Below, piece by piece: positions 46,897 through 57,821 of a stretch of 64,000 nucleotides of DNA. The translations under genes were made by a program, and so were the position numbers. The notes below the pieces were generated by a model. That model saw only the letters and a program-made list of their open reading frames with translations, was not told where the DNA came from and made no database searches. The DNA comes from Hirsutella rhossiliensis (Eukaryota; Ascomycota; Sordariomycetes; Hypocreales; Ophiocordycipitaceae), in NCBI RefSeq assembly GCF_020360975.1, contig NW_025408667.1:6262001-6326000 (forward strand). The letters run 5' to 3'. Each line of letters opens with the position of its first letter. The first letter of the stretch is position 1.

Positions 46897-47103
46897 ATGA
46901 AGGCCTTTGCAGCCATTCTCGCGGCTTGCCTCGCCAGCGGCGCCCTTGCCGCGTCCGAGGGGAGCAGCAGCGTCAGGATGCAGGCAGCCGACGGCAGTTT
47001 GGGCGCACCCAACGATGCCCAGGACGGCATGATGGATAGCAAGGGCAACGTTCGTCGCGCCGAGATGAGAGGCAAGAAGAAGAGAAAGAAGCGCCGTGTC
47101 TGA
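46897..47103 (+). CDS. Small secreted basic protein, 68 aa
   Basis: Begins with a textbook signal peptide (MKAFAAILAACLASGALAA, likely cleaved before SEGSS), then about 30 polar residues with two short Gly/Asp segments, and ends in a very basic tail RGKKKRKKRRV. There is no cysteine in the mature part. Dibasic and KR sites could be cut by a Kex2-type protease. A TATA box and untranslated leader are present, and it lies alone between regulator gene and transposon remnants. Size, signal and setting fit effector-like or secreted-peptide genes of filamentous fungi; no family is recognised. Confidence 0.65.
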   Translation: MKAFAAILAACLASGALAASEGSSSVRMQAADGSLGAPNDAQDGMMDSKGNVRRAEMRGKKKRKKRRV

Positions 47104-47369
47104 GGGATGGGCGGGGACAACAATCGAGCCACGACCAACGCCTTCACATTATGCCGACCAGGACGGTGCGCGAGCATCACTCACTCGCCTGGAATATCGG
47201 TGCCGCAATGCTATGCGTGGGGGAGGGCGGAGGGGGGATGATGGGCCCTTGGTAGATGACTGTGGATAGGGACCGAAGTAATAGGCTGCGATGAATGAAA
47301 CATCCAATTCCGACAATGTCTCACAGGGGCAGGTTGACGATGTCGGGCCGTCTCTGATCGCGAAAAAGC
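47104..47369. other. 3' flank of secreted gene
   Basis: G-rich stretch (GGGGGAGGGCGGAGGGGGG-like near 47220); no gene. Confidence 0.3.
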
Positions 47370-47877
47370 TTCACCTTTGATGTTGCGCTAATGCGATGTT
47401 GTAACATTGTGTGGGCGTGCAAAATGGTAAAATTGCTAGGCTGGAGGAGGAAGTGGACAGGCTGAAGAGAGGAAGAAAGAGAAAAGCCATCCTTAACCCA
47501 AATAGACGCTTCGTGCGTCTCGCCGAAGCTCTGGTGGCTGGCTGATGAGATTGTTTCCGAAATTGGGAGTCCAAAGAAGGCTGTTGTGGTGGATTGCGAC
47601 TCGTCAGAGGATGAGGCGGAGTCGGAGACGGAGACAGCTTCGGTGATTGAAGTCAAGGTACCTGGGCCTCCCCAGCGCACCACGCGACAGGGTCGCGTCA
47701 TAAAAAGTCCAAGAACAAATTAGTGTGTTCGATTCTCTTTCAAATAATGTAGCTTTTATATTTTTATCTCCGTTTTTAGTTGAAATCCAAGCAGTTCAAA
47801 ATTCGGATTTTTTGGTGAGGCCGGTGTCATTTGGCTGAGCATAAGGGGAGGGGTGAGCAAACGGGGGGTAAGCATGA
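47370..47877 (+). pseudogene. pogo transposase C-terminal remnant with right TIR
   Basis: Reads IARLEEEVDRLKRGRKRKAI then LNPNRRFVRL and, after a shift, EIVSEIGSPKKAVVVDCDSS with an acidic tail to 47703. This matches the ends of pogo transposases (compare KPKKRKKVETSPNSRFADIE at 32.6 kb). The terminal repeat GAGCATAAGGGGAGGGG...GGTAAGCATG at 47837-47877 is followed by TA. The 5' part is missing. Confidence 0.6.
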
Positions 47878-48263
47878 TACTCTGACGACGACGGCTCTAC
47901 AGCACGACGTGCTTAATGCGAGAGCGGGTAGCGGGCTCCTGTTAGGCTCTCTGCTCCCTGGCAAGAAGAGTTCAGTTAAGACAGGCTTGTTAAATCGAGG
48001 TTACGAAGTAACCGTGGCCCGGCAGATCACCGGAAAATCCTCGACATCCCTTGGCCGATGCCCCGCCACACTGGTCTACATTTTCTGCACTGCAAGTATC
48101 ATCACCGCGACCTCTTGCTTGCGGGATGGCTCCGACAGTCAGGTTCGGACAGTCAGATTGCAGGGATTGTTGCGCTAAGCAAGGATCCAAAGCCATCGCG
48201 CCTTGGCTACAGCCCGAACGGGAAAGAAGTGCCATTTTTCAGTCTGAAGGAAATCCACTAGTA
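47878..48263. other. Spacer between two pogo-family TIRs
   Basis: 385 bp between a right TIR and a left TIR of the same family; no gene recognised. Confidence 0.4.
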
Positions 48264-49490
48264 CCATGCTTACCCCCTTCTGCTCAACCCCTTATGCTCC
48301 GCAAAAATGTTGCCGCTCCATACAAATTGTACCAACTTCACTTATACAGAATCTACTCAATTTTAAAGCTTTTGACGAACAGTCACCTGTAGCGGGTATA
48401 GAAATGACTGAACTTACATTTTTGTGAGGTCAGCTGATTACCACAGGTGTCGTGGCCCGTGACACTCCGGCATCGCAAAATGGCAATTTCGACCCCTAAT
48501 CTCCTCCTGCCTCCTTTGCTTTCCACTATTGCTCATCCTCCACCACCTGTCACAAATGGCTCCAAAAAGGCCTCGTTCGATCTATACAGAGAACGTGATG
48601 GCCGAGGCAATCCTCGATGTCACTGATAACGGTCTGTCGCAGCGCCAGGCTTCTCAGAAATGGGGCATACCCCAGAGTACTATTTCCAGCAGAATGCGAG
48701 GTCAGTCGGCATTAACCGACCAGGAACAACCTGGAAAACTCCTATCCAGAGACCAGGAGGCCAACTTGGTTGCATGGACTCTTCGCCAAGAATCTCTGGG
48801 TTACGCTCCGTCCCAGAGTCAAATCCGCGCCTGCGTTGTTGCCGTTCTGAAACAGCAAGGCTGCGACTCAAGATTGGGACGTCATTGGGAAGAAAAGTTC
48901 ATTCAACGCCATCTGGAACTTAGAAGCAAGGTCGGTAGGCGTCAGGAAGCCAACAGATTCGACTCATTTACTCCCAAAGCAGTGCACTGGTACTTTGACG
49001 TCAGGGAGAAGGAGTACGGGTGGATCAAGCCGGAGAACACGGTGAATGTTGATGAAGGGGGGATTATGTCGGGTTTTGGTATGCAATCAACTCTCCATAG
49101 GCGATATAAGCTAATACAATTTCTTTGCTAGGTCTGGACAGTCTGGTGGTTGGAAGTTCGGACCCTAAACGGAAGACTCTTCTCAAGGGACCCCAGTCCC
49201 GCAGCTGGACCACTTTTATAGAGGCCATCACCGCTGACGGGCGCGCCTTGACTCCTGGCATCATATTTAAGGGCAAAGATCTCCAGGCACAGTGGTTTAA
49301 GGACGAGTTTCGAGAATTTGCGGATTGGAACTACATAACTTCACCAAATGGATGGACGGACAACCACATTGCCGTCGAATGGCTTGAGGAAGTCTATTTG
49401 CCTCAGACGCGACCTGACGACGACTCTGAGGCCAGGCTTATCATTCTGGATGGACATGGGAGTCATGCAACGGTTCGTACTTCGTTTTTA
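48264..49490 (+). mobile_element. 3'-truncated pogo element
   Basis: Left TIR at 48265-48299 (CATGCTTACCCCC, inner CCCCTTATGCTC) preceded by TA. It is the inverted relative of the repeat at 47837-47877. The transposase stops inside the DDE domain and no right TIR follows. Confidence 0.75.
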
Positions 49491-49499
49491 CGGCGATGA
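48556..49499 (+). pseudogene. pogo/Tigger-like transposase, truncated
   Basis: MAPKRPRSIYTENVMAEAIL begins a psq HTH (LSQRQASQKWGIPQSTISSR), followed by a CENP-B-type HTH (NLVAWTLRQESLGYAPSQSQ) and the DDE domain: NVDEGGIMSGFG, then after a 53-bp intron (49079-49131, GTATGC to GCTAG) LDSLVVGSS, WFKDEFREFADWNY, WLEEVYLPQTRP and LIILDGHGSHAT. The third catalytic Asp and C-terminus are lost after 49480. The spliced intron is unusual for a short DNA transposon. Confidence 0.8.
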
Positions 49500-49575
49500 G
49501 GCCCTGCTGATTTGTGTTGCGATTGAACTTACTTCTATTCAATTCTGTCTGACAGCTCTCAACATACATATATAC

Positions 49576-49599
49576 ATAGTGGCACGTCCGTGCCACTAT
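49576..49599. repeat. Perfect hairpin, 10-bp stem
   Basis: ATAGTGGCAC-GTCC-GTGCCACTAT; the GTGGCAC/GTGCCAC core also forms the cruciform at 45650. Confidence 0.7.
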
Positions 49600-49682
49600 C
49601 CAGTGACTCACCACTTGTAAGTGCTGCCTAAACATGTCTTGGTCCATGTCTCATATCAAGTCAACACATCTCTAAGTCCTTA

Positions 49683-50067
49683 GTTGAAGCAAAGACAACC
49701 GACACAGCTGAAAAGCTTCAGTGGACTTGGGGCGCGATGAAAACGGTCCCTACGCCAGATAATCAGGTAAACCAGATAGCCTGGAAAGATAACGCCCTTG
49801 TGTTGCTTCTTTCTAGCGTCTTTACTGGCAAGGAGATATCACAACGCATTCGAAAGCGACCAAATACTACAAAGCCACGTTCTCGAGCTGTCAAGTCAAT
49901 GTTCGGCGATGAACACATCAAGGAAGTCTCTGTGCCTACAGTCACGGCTGCGTATAATGATGAAATGGGCGCTGTTGATGTTGGAGACCAGCTACGAAGC
50001 TATTCCGGGTTTTCTCACCGCATTCGTCGGGGTGGTTGGCAGGCTCTTGCCTGGACCTTCCTTCTAG
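49683..50067 (+). pseudogene. PiggyBac-type transposase fragment
   Basis: WKDNALVLLLSSVFTG, then VSVPTVTAAYNDEMGAVDVG, DQLRSYSGFSHRIRRGGWQA: this is the C-terminal DDE_Tnp_1_7 signature (YNxxMGxVDxxDQ). N-terminal catalytic parts and C-terminal end are missing; it runs in frame straight into LINE-derived sequence. Confidence 0.75.
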
Positions 50068-50301
50068 GTGGTGGAACTGGACGTCGTCGCGGGGGACTTT
50101 AATCGCCACGATCTGCTCTGGGGAGGCGATGAGGTAGCAACAAGAAGACAAGGGGAAGCGCAGCCGATCATCGACCTGATGAATGACTGTGGGCTCTGCA
50201 GCCTGCCGCGAGGCACCAAGACGTGGCAGGGCCAAGACTCGGAAAGCACGATTGATCTAGTGCTTGCGTCGGCCGAACCGAACCGGCAGACGAGATGGTG
50301 A
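50068..50301 (+). pseudogene. LINE endonuclease fragment
   Basis: VELDVVAGDFNRHDLLWGGD, then STIDLVLASAEP: the GDFN and S/TxDLV motifs of the apurinic-type endonuclease of non-LTR retrotransposons. Only about 78 residues remain. Being from the 5' half of a LINE, it is not an ordinary 5'-truncated copy. Confidence 0.75.
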
Positions 50302-50344
50302 CATGCAATATACACCCCATGGAGCACGGATCGGACCATACAGT

Positions 50345-52090
50345 TCTTGATGAGGGTGACGAACCGTATGTTCACGGAGCGTCCCCTGTCGCAGGTCGAG
50401 GTCGTCGCTCATCTTCTAGGATATCCAGCCGAATTTTCCAATGGCAGCGCCTAGGCGTACCTAAACACATACCGGTACTAGCTGTACTGGCACGTCTTTC
50501 GACGATTGCGGCATCTGCGACAAGTAGCGCATGGGTCACAGATGATCCCCTGGATGAGTCGGTCGTCGTCGAAGAAGCAGGCCCCAGGATCTCCCGCGTC
50601 GAGGCATATCAGCACCGTGGAGATCTCCTGCGAGGCCTATGCCTGTACGACTACGTATCGCTGGTCAGACTCAAACGCAACAGCAACGACGGGAGCTGTG
50701 GGGCTAGGGGAGGTGCCTTTCGATGATGGGCGGGCGCCAGGAAGACGCTGGGTTCAGGTGCTCAGGCGGCCGGGAAAGCAGGCCACCGTTTGCCTTGACG
50801 GCTACCTGAGCAAGACTTTGCCCACGACGAGGACTCGTGTCATCGGAGGTTTGCGCGGAAACCGTTTCGCCGGAGGACATGGGAGACGCTAATTTTTTTC
50901 GACCTTTGAAAGGGCAACCGTGCAGCACTTTGTGCTATTTGTACCATGGGAGTCTTTCATGTGCGAAGAAATGGGCGACATCAACAGCATCTGGGCGCGG
51001 GCGCGAGAGGCGCTGGCTCCGAGAATATCATGTCTCGACGACATCGTGCCGATATCGTGCGGCTGGTTCGACGATCAGCCGAAGACGCAAAACGCGACGC
51101 TAAGCAATGGGCATCCTCATCCGGAGATGCCTATCCGACGGTCGCACACGTGGAAGGGGCGGGACGGACGAGGCGGGCGCAGAATCAACAGCGACGTATC
51201 GGTCCAAACAGCATCGGAAACGCAACGCAGCTGATCGACGTCGTCCGAGGTGCACTGGATTCGAATCAGGTGACGGCCAAGTCGCCGGAGCAATGGCGAT
51301 GATGCAACAGCTCTATCGGTTCCATCGATCAGCGCTTTCCTCGACGGCCGAGCTGCAGGCCGCCGTGGTACAGTACCCGAACAAGGGGCGAGACGGATAA
51401 GCATGTAGGGGCGGGTATTTTCCGGGGTCGCACTGCCACCGTAGGATCAGGTCAGGGCCACCAAGTCGCAGCAGATGAGTGCCTCGAAAGAGAGGGAGAG
51501 GATGATCCAAGGCATACAAAGTATAACCGTGGTCCGAGAAAGCGACTGCCGTGCTGCGTTGCGGAGGGTCATGGTCGGCTTAGCTGGCTTCGAGGAGGTC
51601 GATGTCGAAATGGCGATGGCGGACTTCGACGAGACCGCAGACGACGTAGAGGCGGGAATGCAGGCTTGGCGGGCAGAGAGTTGGCAACACGGCCGACGCT
51701 GAACAAAACGCAGTCGATCGCTTTCCCAATCATATGCTGCCAGCTCGATTTGATGCGACAAAACGACGGAGGCGAAGTCGGCCAACTCTGCCAGTTCGTC
51801 GGTGGCGAGGGCAGGACTGGCAAGTCGCGAATCATCGAGGCATTCGTCGAGTTGTTCAGTAGGAGGAGCCTTTCGAATCGCCTGCTGATCACGGCGACAT
51901 CAGGGACTGCCGCAGCGCTCATCAACAGTATCACGATCCACTTCCACCTGCGGGTTCTCCAAAGACTAAGGGGCGGCCGCGAACACGGCCAGAGATCGTG
52001 TCGAGGTGTGACTGCCAACCAAGCGGACCGGCTCGTCCATGGCCAGTCTCGGATGGATTGGCGGGAGAAAGACGCACTGGTCATACCATG
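50345..52090 (+). pseudogene. RepHel fragment related to Helitron units 1/2
   Basis: Plus-strand, both ends lost. Contains RMFTERPLSQVEVVAHLLGY, YVSLVRLKRN-type segment, VPFDDGRAPGRRWVQVLRRP, FVLFVPWESFMCEEMGDINS and IWARAREALAPRISC, then NKTQSIAFPIICCQLDLMRQ, Walker A VGGEGRTGKSRIIEA (the GG of units 1/2 is GR), and VHGQSRMDWREKDALVI, where it stops before the Walker B Asp-Glu. Many frameshifts. Same order as 14.7-16.4 kb. Confidence 0.8.
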
Positions 52091-52164
52091 CGCCATCTTC
52101 GTCAGAACATATTTCCATGTTATACCGGGACGCCGATTATGAGCGGAGAATTGTTGCAACCTGT

Positions 52165-52640
52165 GGTAGAGTGATGGTGAAGTCAAGAGGTTGGCGGAGG
52201 ACTGGCATGACTAGATCACCAACTGTTGTAGAGGCGAGTGGCGGGGAACGGGTTGGTCGAGGAAACTCGGGGTGTCGCTCCTAGACCCTTCCGCTGCTGC
52301 CTGGTGCTCGGCGCCAGCTCACTTTCTGGCTGCAGTGAAGACGATTTTGCTTACCAAGAAGGGTTGCAGTCCTTACAGCTCAGTACTACCAAGCAGCCAG
52401 AAGCTAGGATGCTGTCAATCGCCCAAGACGAGGACTTGCTGCACTGTTGTGAAGCCAGAATCGGCCGCAGGTACGGTAACGGGAATCCAGGCACCCATGA
52501 TGAGCGGAAGGGTCTAGGAGCGACACCCGCGTTTTCTGTACCCAGCCTTCTCCCCGAACTTCTCTTTGCGACAGCTGGTAATTTTGTCCTACAGTACCAA
52601 TCATCCGCCAACCACTCACTTGAGTTCACCATTATTCCGC
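52165..52640. repeat. Fold-back (palindromic) element
   Basis: Long imperfect inverted repeat. Inner arms GGGTGTCGCTCCTAGACCCT at 52270 and its complement ending 52528; outer arms around GGTTGGCGGA (52185) and TCCGCCAACC (52606), with ATGGTGAA/TTCACCAT beyond. No coding content. Confidence 0.7.
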
Positions 52641-53815
52641 CATAGGATAGAGCCGCTACTAGATGTCCAAAGGCACATGTTCAAAGGCTCATACCGGCGG
52701 CACAATCACAACCGCGGCCAGCCAAGTCCCTGCGAGCAGAGTCCCCCTGCTTGGCCGACCCCTGCCAGAAGTATCGCTTCCCAGAAAATGAGGCAATGAC
52801 AACGACAATAACGACGACTTCGAAAGCGGTGTCGATACTCAGGCTGACAACCCGAGGGCACGACCCCATCTAAGCTTGAAAGCTCTCACAGGACGACAGC
52901 CTCGCACAAACCAGCAAGCGTCAGGCAGTTGTATTCACCGGCGAACGACGATGACACCTCGCGCGAGCCCAGCTGCGTTTCCACTACAAGCGGAGACATG
53001 GGAGGCGTTACAATGACTGCCTGGCGGGGCTATAGAGCTTTCCAACCGATCAGCGGGAGCAATATTTGCCTTTACAAGTTCCATTATACGTGCTATCTCG
53101 CACTGAATGATCGCCTCTTCATTACGCCTGTTGGCCCTAACGGGGCAAGTATCTCTCGATACTGGCATGGGTGCAGAGGAGCACGCAGGCCATTGGACCA
53201 TAGACCGGCCGCCACGTCTGGGAAACGACTTCATCCACTGATCCATCATCAGTCAGATTGATACCGCTTCACAAAGCCGCAGACGCTTCTGATTGGAGCA
53301 CATTGTCACCTCATCGTACATCTCTCGGCCCGGAGGCTTGCTAGGCGGAGCCTACGGCGGTATGGCGGCGAGCCAGTCGTGGACAGCAGTCAGTGCGGCG
53401 GGTGGAGGGCTGCCAGCTCAAAGGTCTGCTCGGCGATGAATTGCGACGTGACGGCGCGGTCTAGAGCTAGCCTCTAGATGGTAGCCAGATACGCCGGACG
53501 GAGAATGGCTTGGGCTTCTGGATTTGCGTCTCGTATCACACCGTTTCCGGGGCTGCCCACAGCGACTCGCATACCCGCAGGAGAACGAAAATAGGCGGAG
53601 GTGCCCCCTAACCACATACATGGCGAAGTTCCATTGCGCCGACATCACAGGAACGACATCCGTGTAGGAGAAGATCACGAGATGTCCTTACGCGAGGGTT
53701 TGCCTATAAAGACCATACATTCCGACTCCATGTGTCTTCGTCTCCTCATCCTACCTCTACACTATCCTCGTCACGTATTTCCATCCTTCTCCACTCTCTC
53801 CCCGTCCACAGCGCC
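52641..53815. other. Intergenic, nothing recognised
   Basis: Open frames on both strands near 52930-53260 have no recognisable motif. The last 200 bp may hold the promoter and leader of the next gene. Confidence 0.35.
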
Positions 53816-54764
53816 ATGGCAAGTAAAGAAGCAAATAGCGACAAACTCACCGGCTGGTCAGCCTGGGGCGGAGAGGGTCAATCCGGGCCGAAATATATTC
53901 GCGAATACAATGTCGACGACTCCAGTTGTGATCCCGTTTTCGAAGGTCACATCGAATTGGAAGAACTTACCTATGTGAACGAGGCACTTAAATCCTGCCA
54001 CATGCCAGCAGACAGTGGAATCGATCATGTCGGCTGTAATGAAACTGCCGCTGCGAGCACTACTTGTACATGTGGCAGCCTCTTTGCTGTGACGGACCGC
54101 AAGATCAGAGACCTTTGCTACAACGAGCACTGCGAAATTCGAAATCAGCTGGCCGACATCAGCTCTCGTCTCGGCGCCTTAGAAGCTCAACTTGCCAATA
54201 CCAAACCCGTCTGTCAGGAGTGCCACAGCACCAAGGATCGCAAACGGCATGCCAAACAGGACCCGCAGCAGCAGCGAGACCAGCCACCTCATGGGCCCGC
54301 AGAGCAGGCGCTGGATGACGAACCACGCGCGCGTCGCCGAAGCGGTGGAAGGCATCGGAAGACTTGCCCAGAGGGGCGAGCGGAGCCGCGAAAACAGTGA
54401 ACAAAGTCAAGCTCTCACGGGTCTGGCTCGAAATAACCAAGGAGTGCCCGCCATGAGTATACGTTGAAAGGCCCAAGAGAGCATGGTGGAGGGCCGGAGG
54501 GCTCTGGAGGTCTGAAACAATCGGGGCCGATACCACGCTGGAAGGAGTACATTTTGCGCTGATGACGGACGTTCTTTTCTTGAAGTCGAGATTAACGGCG
54601 GCAGCCACTTTCCCATAACGCTGCAATGGAATGACGAGACCGAAGCCTTCGAGGGGCAGGATATGCTGAGGGAAATGAATCTCCTCATCGGTTACGACGA
54701 GATGTTTGAGATGCTCTGCAACCCCTATCAGGCGTGTAGGGATTGGCGGGTTTGTCAAGTATGA
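53816..54764 (+). CDS. Unknown protein, coiled-coil, frameshifted
   Basis: Start ATG 53816 in GCCATGGC context (MASKEANSDKLTGWSAWGGE). Central part has CTCG and a Cys/His cluster (DLCYNEHC), then a heptad-like helix (QLADISSRLGALEAQLANTK). Downstream coding-like pieces lie in other frames: NHARVAEAVEGIGRLAQRGE, TIGADTTLEGVHFALMTDVL, EINGGSHFPITLQWNDETEA and GYDEMFEMLCNPYQACRDWR up to TGA at 54762. They look like one gene broken by two or more indels or containing introns. No family recognised; no functional guess is justified. Confidence 0.5.
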
Positions 54765-55347
54765 GTACAACGGATCACAATAGTCTGCTAGAGCCTAGTC
54801 GTACTGTACGGTTTGCAACGAGACGCAGCATTTGTTGCAGATACGAGTGGGATACTACTTTCTGGAAATAGCGCTGGGGCAGAGATCAAGTGACAATATA
54901 CATGCGCCGGTTGCCGTGAAGCCGTTTTGGGTTGGCACAGGATGCCAAGGAGGTCGCATTCGAGCGTCCAGCCGTGAACATGTTTTGCCGTTCATGGCTA
55001 TTGCGTTGCGAGGTCAGTAGTCCCACCTAACCTTCGAACTAGAGGTGCCGAATCCAGTCACGACAAATAACTTGGCAAGGCAGAATGGGTACTTATGTCG
55101 CAAGGGCTGTCAGCCGCAGCGACGAGATTCACGACGTCGTCATTAGACGGAGCAACCCACCCGCATGCTACAAGTCTGAGTTCGCCTCGAGGGCCATAGA
55201 TTCAGTGGAAATGGAGCAGGGAGGACATCGTTTATAAGTTGGATTACGACTCCCTCCGCTCATCCCAGAGCTTGTGCTAAGACTCATTCCGTCATACATT
55301 CGCCATCCTCTGGTTGAACAGCCCTGGACTACAAATATTCAGCCAAT
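54765..55347. other. Intergenic before ligase gene
   Basis: No gene supported. Confidence 0.35.
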
Positions 55348-57593
55348 ATGCCATTTCCGTTGCATCTCTTATGTGAACTCCTCAGTGAACTCGAAAGAAA
55401 TCACACGAGGTCTTTCAGTATTCAGAAGACCCAGGACTTCGATGTGCGCAGTCTTGTTGGCTGGTTCGACAAACATGATACAGCCATCCCACGTCTAGGG
55501 TCAGAAGCCGTGGCATTCTTGTCATGCCTCTTTCCCGAACGCAGGCCGGACCGAGTTTTCGGCTTGTCAAAAATTCAGCTCGAAAGGATTGTCCAACAAG
55601 CACAATGTCTTGGATCGTCCCGAATGAAGGAGCTACAGATATGGCAAACCAGGAACAGCCCGGACTTCGCCACTTGTGTTGAGCGCGTTATGGCTATAAC
55701 GGACTGCGAACCAAGGATGGGTCCGAAAGTGACTCTGCAAGAACTTGACGATGTGCTCGATCGGATTGCAGCCTTCTCACCTTTCTCGTCCGCTGATCTG
55801 CGAGAAGAAACTGAGCGGAAATACCGTCAACCCTGCAGCAGCTCGGACGATCTGCTCGTCAGTTTGTTCCGAAGATTGAACAGCTTTGAGGCCAAATGGC
55901 TGGTTCGCATGCTATCCAAAAACTACAATCCGGCCTCTGTCCCAGAAAGACTGGCGATGGGCAGATTTCATCCGTTTTTGTGGAATCTCCTCCGTTTTCA
56001 GAATTCAATCCAAGTTGCCGTAAGTATCCTAGGGGGGACTTGAGATCCGGAATACACCCCTACAGGCCGTGGTAAATCCCTGGGAAGAGTTGAGGAAAGT
56101 CCTACAGCCGCAGGTTGGAGTCATGATTGAACGGCCAGCTTATGCGAAAGCAAGGAGCATCAAGCATTGCTGCCACTTGGCTGGCTCAAGACTAATGAGC
56201 GTGGAGCGGAAATACGATGGAGAATACTGTCAACTTCATGTTGACTTAAGCAAACCCGGAGCCTGCATCAAAATATTCTCCAAGAGTGGGAGGGACTCTA
56301 CCATCGACCGCATTGGCCTTCATCGCGCGTTACGAGAAAGCCTCGACCTTGACACGGCAGGCTGCAGGATCAAGAAACAATGCATACTGGAGGGCGAGCT
56401 GCTGGTATGGAACGACGACAGTAGGGTAATCGAGCCCTTCCACAAAATTCGTAAACACGTCAGACGATCAGGACGGCTCCTTGGAGCGGCCCAAGACCCC
56501 CCCCATTCAATATGAATGAACATCTCATGATTATGTTCTACGATCTTCTGTTGCTGGACGACACGGTCTGCGCTAGAAAAAGCCATGCTAAGCGGCGACG
56601 ACTACTTCGGTCTCTGGTTCGCCGGATCCCTGGTCTTGCCGAGGTCGGGTTCCGCGAAGTGGTTGCATTCTCCTCAGCCAATGCTGCTGAGCGGCTCACT
56701 GAACTATTCGCACGAGCCATTACACAACGGTGGGAGGGACTGGTGCTGAAAGGTTGCAACGACCCTTACTTCACCTCCGATTGCGACAAGTCATCCATCA
56801 AACTCAAGAAAGACTACATTCCAGGCCTCGGTGACTCTGCCGACTTCACTATTGTCGGTGGCAACCATAGCGCGGAGGACGAACAAGAGATTGGAATTGG
56901 CAAGCTCTGGTGGACGTCGTTTTTTATCGGATGCATGGAAAATAAAGATGAGGTCTGCCGTTATAATTCTAAGCCAAGACTTCGCATCATCGACATCATC
57001 GACAAACATGGCATCCCGAAAGACCATATGCAATATCTCAACCGACATGGATATTTCACACAAATACCCTTCATTGAGTCCACGCCAAATTTTGACGTGG
57101 TCTTGGACCCGACCGTGGACCACGCCCAAAGGCGTTATTTCAGCATCCATTTATAGTAGAACTCGTGGGATCTGGCTTCGACAAGCCCGCAAATGCACGG
57201 TACTATACTCTACGGTTTCCACGAGTGTTGAAGATACATGGCGATCGCTCGTTCACTGCTACCACTAGCTTCGACGAACTGCAGGGAATGGCTCAAAAAT
57301 GCTCAGAGATACCTGACAATTGCGAAGGGGAAGAAAATTCTTGGCTAAGGAGGTTGCGAGGTCACAGGCACTGGCTTGGGTCATCAAGCCTTGGGACATC
57401 AAGGCGATCTCCTAGCGTCGATTCAGTTTCTTTGGACATTCAAGCCACCAGCCCAGATCAGAGGCAACAGGAAAACGGGGGGGAAGCGGTTGAGCTCCCG
57501 AGCCCTGATAATATTTCCGTCGATTCATCGAAGAGAAGGGTGGATTCGGACAGTGCATGGCATAGTACAGTCAAACGCGTAAAACAGGACTAG
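55348..57593 (+). CDS. ATP-dependent DNA ligase, one intron, two frameshifts
   Basis: Seals nicks through a lysyl-AMP intermediate. Exon 1 55348-56019, intron 56020-56065 (GTAAGT to CTACAG), exon 2 to 57593; about 733 aa. N-terminal helical region, then the nucleotidyltransferase domain: motif I ERKYDGEYCQLHV (catalytic Lys), motif III KIFSKSGRDST, motif IV ILEGELLVW, motif V WEGLVLKGC and SIKLKKDY. The OB part: FIVELVGSGFDKPANARYYT, LRFPRVLKIHGDRS. The tail is Ser/Lys-rich (SSKRRVDSDSAWHSTVKRV). Breaks at a C8 run (56497-56504) and a TTT run (57138-57140) are each repaired by one base. The long helical N-terminus suggests a ligase I/IV-type eukaryotic enzyme; no BRCT motif was seen. It looks like an extra, accessory ligase. 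Confidence 0.88.
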
Positions 57594-57821
57594 AAAATAT
57601 GTGTATGCATATTGAAGACTTACGCAATGGGTGGGTAATTATCAAGATTCGGCGTTTGGCAAGAGAGCAAAAGCACTGTGGCTGCCTTGTCCAACGGCGT
57701 TCGAACCCGGTGAGGCGATTGCCTTGCTACTTGTACTGAAGCGCGCCCGCAAAAGACCCCGGCCGATGCGAGAACCCGTTAAGTTACCGGTACAACAAGA
57801 CTCTGTCGAGTCTACTCTGCA

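Noticed and set aside
56497..56504. Programmed frameshift at the C8 run of the ligase
   Set aside because: The same length defect occurs in many unrelated genes of the window.
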